NCBI GenBank assembly: GCA_905234075.1
Contig: CAJOGI010000008.1
Location: forward strand, 23,375 to 87,374
From: an uncultured Synergistales bacterium
Lineage (GTDB): Bacteria; Synergistota; Synergistia; Synergistales; Aminobacteriaceae
Length of the DNA stretch: 64,000 nt
Direction of reading: 5' to 3'
Positions 61,184 to 64,000 of this stretch are shown piece after piece (positions within the stretch are counted from its first letter, which is position 1; each line of letters starts with the position of its first letter). A program made the position numbers and the translations under genes. The notes under the pieces were generated by a model. The model ran no database searches. It was not told where the DNA came from and saw nothing but the letters and a program-made list of their open reading frames with translations.

Positions 61184-64000
61184 ATGAAACGCATTAAATG
61201 GTTAATGTTGTTGTGCGCGTTTGCGGTAATGTTCGCCGTGCCTGCGTGGGCAAGTGAGGCAAGTGAAAAGATAGTTAAAGACAGTGCTGACCTCATAGCC
61301 GCTGTAGCAAGTAAAGATGTAACTGTAATTAAACTTTCTGGTGATAACGATGCTTTTACCTTTACTTCTAAGGATAAGGGAAGTAAGCAAGGAGCAATAG
61401 AAATAAGCAGAGACTTATCCATCGACCTTAACGGCCATAACATTACAGCAACGAACGTAAGGGCACTTCACGTAATGAGCGGCGATGTAACAATTTACGG
61501 GAGCGGCGTAATCTCGGCGACCAGCACAACAAACCCAAAATCAAAGGACTTAGACTATAGTAGCTCCGTTATTCGCGTCGGATGGGATCAACCAAGCGGT
61601 TCTAAAAGTAAAGTAAAGCTGACAATCGAGAAAGATGTTACCGTTTCTACGGATCATTGCTTTGGCGTAACGATTTTCGGCTCTAATGATATTGACGGTA
61701 ATTTAGCATCCAGCGATATTGAGTTTGTCTTAAACGGCAAGGTAAGGTCTACGGCCAAACATATCGACGAACATAAAAACCCTAACGCTGCTGTATCTAG
61801 TAACGGAAGTAAAAACAAATCTGCTACAACAGTAACTATCAACGGTGAAATATATTCAGAATATACCTACGGCATATATTATCCCGGCAGAGGAACTTTG
61901 ACAGTAAACGGCACAGTAGAGGGCGGTATCGAAGTCAAAGCAGGAGATGCTATCGTTGGCAATGTCATTGTTAATGAAGGTGCAAAAATTACGGCTCGCA
62001 AGGGAAATGGAAATTTCGTGCACAAGGAAAATGGTGATGGTAATTCTACCGAAGGTTTTGCTGTCGCAGCTGTTAATAATTCTAAATACTATGGCAATGT
62101 GAATTTTAATATCAGCAGCGGTGCAGTCATTGACGGTTATATAATTGCTATCTCTGATGATAAAGAGCAGAGCTTCGATATTCCTGCTGCCAGTGCCGAT
62201 AACCTTCGCAATCTTATCAGCAAGGATCTCACGCTTTATCCCAATATTATTCACATAACGGGCGGCGTGTTTTCAAGGAATCCAAAAACATTCGAGGCTG
62301 TGTCTCCAGATGTAAGCAAAGATGTAATATATGTATCGTCAGATTATGTCGTTATCCCGTTGAGCAATGATACGTACAACTACGGCGTTGTTGCTTCCAC
62401 TTTCAAGCCGGCATTGTCGATTGATGTAAACGGCGAAATTTCATCGGACTACAAAGCAGTTTACAGCAAAGATCAAAAAGCAAAACCTGTATCACCTGAC
62501 CTTCTTGGTAGCTTTGACATCGGGTACACGTACAAATGGACGAAGAGCGAAGATGCTACAGTGTCAGCAGATACCAAAGTATTCGAGCTTAACGGAGTTT
62601 CTACGGACAGCGGAACCTATACGTGCGTAGTAACGTTATCGCTCGATGACAAAGTTTTATCTGCTGAAGCCACCGTTAAGATTACAATTACCGAAACCGA
62701 AGAAAGCAACAAAGGAACAGACAGCGACAACGAAGCCATCACTTTGAGCGCAGATTCAACGGACGTTACGGTTTATCAGGGCGGATCGATTGACATAACA
62801 GTAACGGCGACTTCGGGCGACAATATCGTGTGGAGCAATTCGGGAACTCTTCCTTCGGGCGATTTTACAGTAACAAGTGCCTCGAAAACTTACACGATTA
62901 CGGGAACAGTAGCGACCAGTGCCGATGCAAAAACGTATACTTACAAAGTCATCGCTTCCAACGATACCAACGTGGCAAGCGTTGATATTAAGATTACCGT
63001 TAAAGCTAAAGAAGCTGAAAAAGAAACTGAGACGACAGAATACAAGCTGTCAGTAACGGTTTCGCCGAAAGAGCTGTCATTAAACAGAGGCGCAACGAGC
63101 GGAAATACTTTGACGGCTACGGCGACAATTTCACCTGATACGACATTCACACCGAGTTATCAGTGGTATTCAAACACGACAGAGTCAACTTCCGGCGGTA
63201 CTGCAATCAGCAGTGCGACGAGCGCGACATATGCGGCTCCTACAAGCACGACAGGAACGTTCTATTACTTCGTTGTTGCTAAGGCTACAGTAAGCGGTAC
63301 TGCCCTTACAGCTTCGAGCGATGTCGTAACCGTAAAAATCACCGGCGGCGGCACTCCCGCTACCAGCGACGACCAGAGTGGCGACGTAGACAGCGGCGAT
63401 ACAACGCCTGATTACGCCAACATGAGTGCTGATGAAGTCGCTAATTTAGCAGTCGATGAAGACGGAACAATCAGCCAAGATATCGTTGATGCAATTCTTG
63501 AGACCTTAACAAGCTCCGACGGAGCAGTCAGCGTAAGTGATGTTGCTAATAGCGAGCAGTTAGTAGCCATATACGCGGCGTCAGCGAAAGCGAAGAGCGG
63601 AGTATTAAGCCTCAACACACTGCCGCTTGACTCACTCAGCGGAATTGGCACGCTTTTGAATAATATTGCCACTGCGAATAATACGAATACATCGGAAATG
63701 ACGCTTGACTTGGCCGGCCAAGACGCAAAACTTACAAAAGTTGATGGCCTCAGCGGCGTGTCGTTAAAGGCACTCACCCTTAAAAACAATACCCACGTTG
63801 ATACAGTTGACCTTTCAGGCGCAACGATCCCGACGGTTACCCTTGAGGGAAGCGCAGTTGAAGAGCTGACACTCGGCAAAACGGCTAACGTTCAGAAGGT
63901 CGAAGCCAGCGGCCTTTCAACTCTCACGAGCATTGACATTGAGGGCAACCCGTATATCGAAGACCTCAACATCAACCAGACGAGCATATCCACGTTGAAC
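61184..64000 (+). CDS. giant secreted surface protein with Ig-like and LRR-like regions, cut by window end
   Basis: 939 residues visible, open to the end. Signal peptide MKRIKWLMLLCAFAVMFAVPAWA. Residues about 30-400 look like a parallel beta structure of short strands (ISRDLSIDLNGHNITA, KVKLTIEKDVTV, TVTINGEIYS, TLTVNGTVEGGI). Ig-like domains follow: YTYKWTKSEDATVS ... GTYTCVVTLS (about 430-500), VTVYQGGSIDITVTATSGDNIVWSNSG (about 525-600), and YQWYSNTTESTSGG (about 655-720). The last part has leucine-rich-like repeats (KALTLKNNTHVDTVDLSG, TSIDIEGNPYIEDLNI). Probably displayed at the cell surface; binding partner unknown. Confidence 0.88.
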   Translation, partial: MKRIKWLMLLCAFAVMFAVPAWASEASEKIVKDSADLIAAVASKDVTVIKLSGDNDAFTFTSKDKGSKQGAIEISRDLSIDLNGHNITATNVRALHVMSGDVTIYGSGVISATSTTNPKSKDLDYSSSVIRVGWDQPSGSKSKVKLTIEKDVTVSTDHCFGVTIFGSNDIDGNLASSDIEFVLNGKVRSTAKHIDEHKNPNAAVSSNGSKNKSATTVTINGEIYSEYTYGIYYPGRGTLTVNGTVEGGIEVKAGDAIVGNVIVNEGAKITARKGNGNFVHKENGDGNSTEGFAVAAVNNSKYYGNVNFNISSGAVIDGYIIAISDDKEQSFDIPAASADNLRNLISKDLTLYPNIIHITGGVFSRNPKTFEAVSPDVSKDVIYVSSDYVVIPLSNDTYNYGVVASTFKPALSIDVNGEISSDYKAVYSKDQKAKPVSPDLLGSFDIGYTYKWTKSEDATVSADTKVFELNGVSTDSGTYTCVVTLSLDDKVLSAEATVKITITETEESNKGTDSDNEAITLSADSTDVTVYQGGSIDITVTATSGDNIVWSNSGTLPSGDFTVTSASKTYTITGTVATSADAKTYTYKVIASNDTNVASVDIKITVKAKEAEKETETTEYKLSVTVSPKELSLNRGATSGNTLTATATISPDTTFTPSYQWYSNTTESTSGGTAISSATSATYAAPTSTTGTFYYFVVAKATVSGTALTASSDVVTVKITGGGTPATSDDQSGDVDSGDTTPDYANMSADEVANLAVDEDGTISQDIVDAILETLTSSDGAVSVSDVANSEQLVAIYAASAKAKSGVLSLNTLPLDSLSGIGTLLNNIATANNTNTSEMTLDLAGQDAKLTKVDGLSGVSLKALTLKNNTHVDTVDLSGATIPTVTLEGSAVEELTLGKTANVQKVEASGLSTLTSIDIEGNPYIEDLNINQTSISTLN

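Noticed and set aside
61174..63879. Several minus-strand open frames opposite the giant surface protein
   Set aside because: The plus strand is one continuous frame with signal peptide and ribosome site; the opposite frames are shadows.

Overview
This 64 kb window is bacterial chromosome with moderate GC genes and very AT-rich, A/T-tract-rich gaps. It carries a complete V/A-type ATPase operon whose ring subunit has the Na+-binding residues known from Enterococcus NtpK. It also has a sodium:alanine-type symporter, an RND efflux pair, a fused IspDF, a GnnA-like sugar dehydrogenase (suggesting lipid A and so a diderm), and two very large secreted proteins rich in Ig-like repeats. Together these point to a low-GC, amino-acid-fermenting gut member of the Synergistota. 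That assignment is an inference from gene content; the window has no rRNA, and I saw no tRNA.

Layout. 1-1430: accessory zone with a possible PIN-toxin remnant, an orphan prepilin, and a RelE toxin whose RelB antitoxin is frameshifted. 1441-5257: a secreted papain-family protease with a lectin-like domain and many Ig-like repeats, its last 38 codons displaced by a frameshift. 5365-7566: a small membrane protein, an ArpU-like regulator and a NagE-type PTS permease. 7733-12216: core genes rpmH-rnpA-yidD-yidC-jag, then rapZ-yvcK. 12218-17275: a GH57 glycosidase, an AGCS symporter and an Xaa-Pro peptidase apparently starting at ATT. 17371-19312: three exported proteins, two of them Cys/His-rich paralogues. 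19347-27783: uvrB, an FtsB-like gene, argS, a DUF3857/transglutaminase-like exported protein and secA.

27815-29322 is an MvaI/BcnI-like restriction-modification pair. 29416-30984 holds a small CxCxxC protein, a GnnA-like dehydrogenase and the SRP RNA. 30996-36396 is hemW and lepA with a four-gene defence insert between them: a second restriction-modification pair plus a MntA/HepT toxin-antitoxin pair. 36476-41714 holds GNAT, DUF5714, a 2-hydroxyacid dehydrogenase, ispDF, recR, ybaB and a DUF554 protein. 41768-46005 is an RND pump. 46162-54876 is the V-type ATPase operon. 55010-60486 holds a GGDEF protein, an aminotransferase, FbaB, and a PPC-domain plus GGDEF/EAL operon. 60487-61183 is a long non-coding stretch with two good promoters and a structured-looking leader. 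61184 to the window end is a giant secreted protein, open at the edge.

Two intergenic repeat families stand out. The first is tandem Shine-Dalgarno-like TTAGGAGG/TAGGAGT arrays at six gene junctions, serving variously as a ribosome site, a terminator stem and part of a coding sequence. The second is a roughly 95 bp element placed directly behind rho-independent terminators at two distant loci. Energy metabolism looks sodium- and peptide-based (peptidase, aminotransferase, AGCS carrier, Na+-type V-ATPase), with a few sugar genes (NagE, FbaB, GH57).
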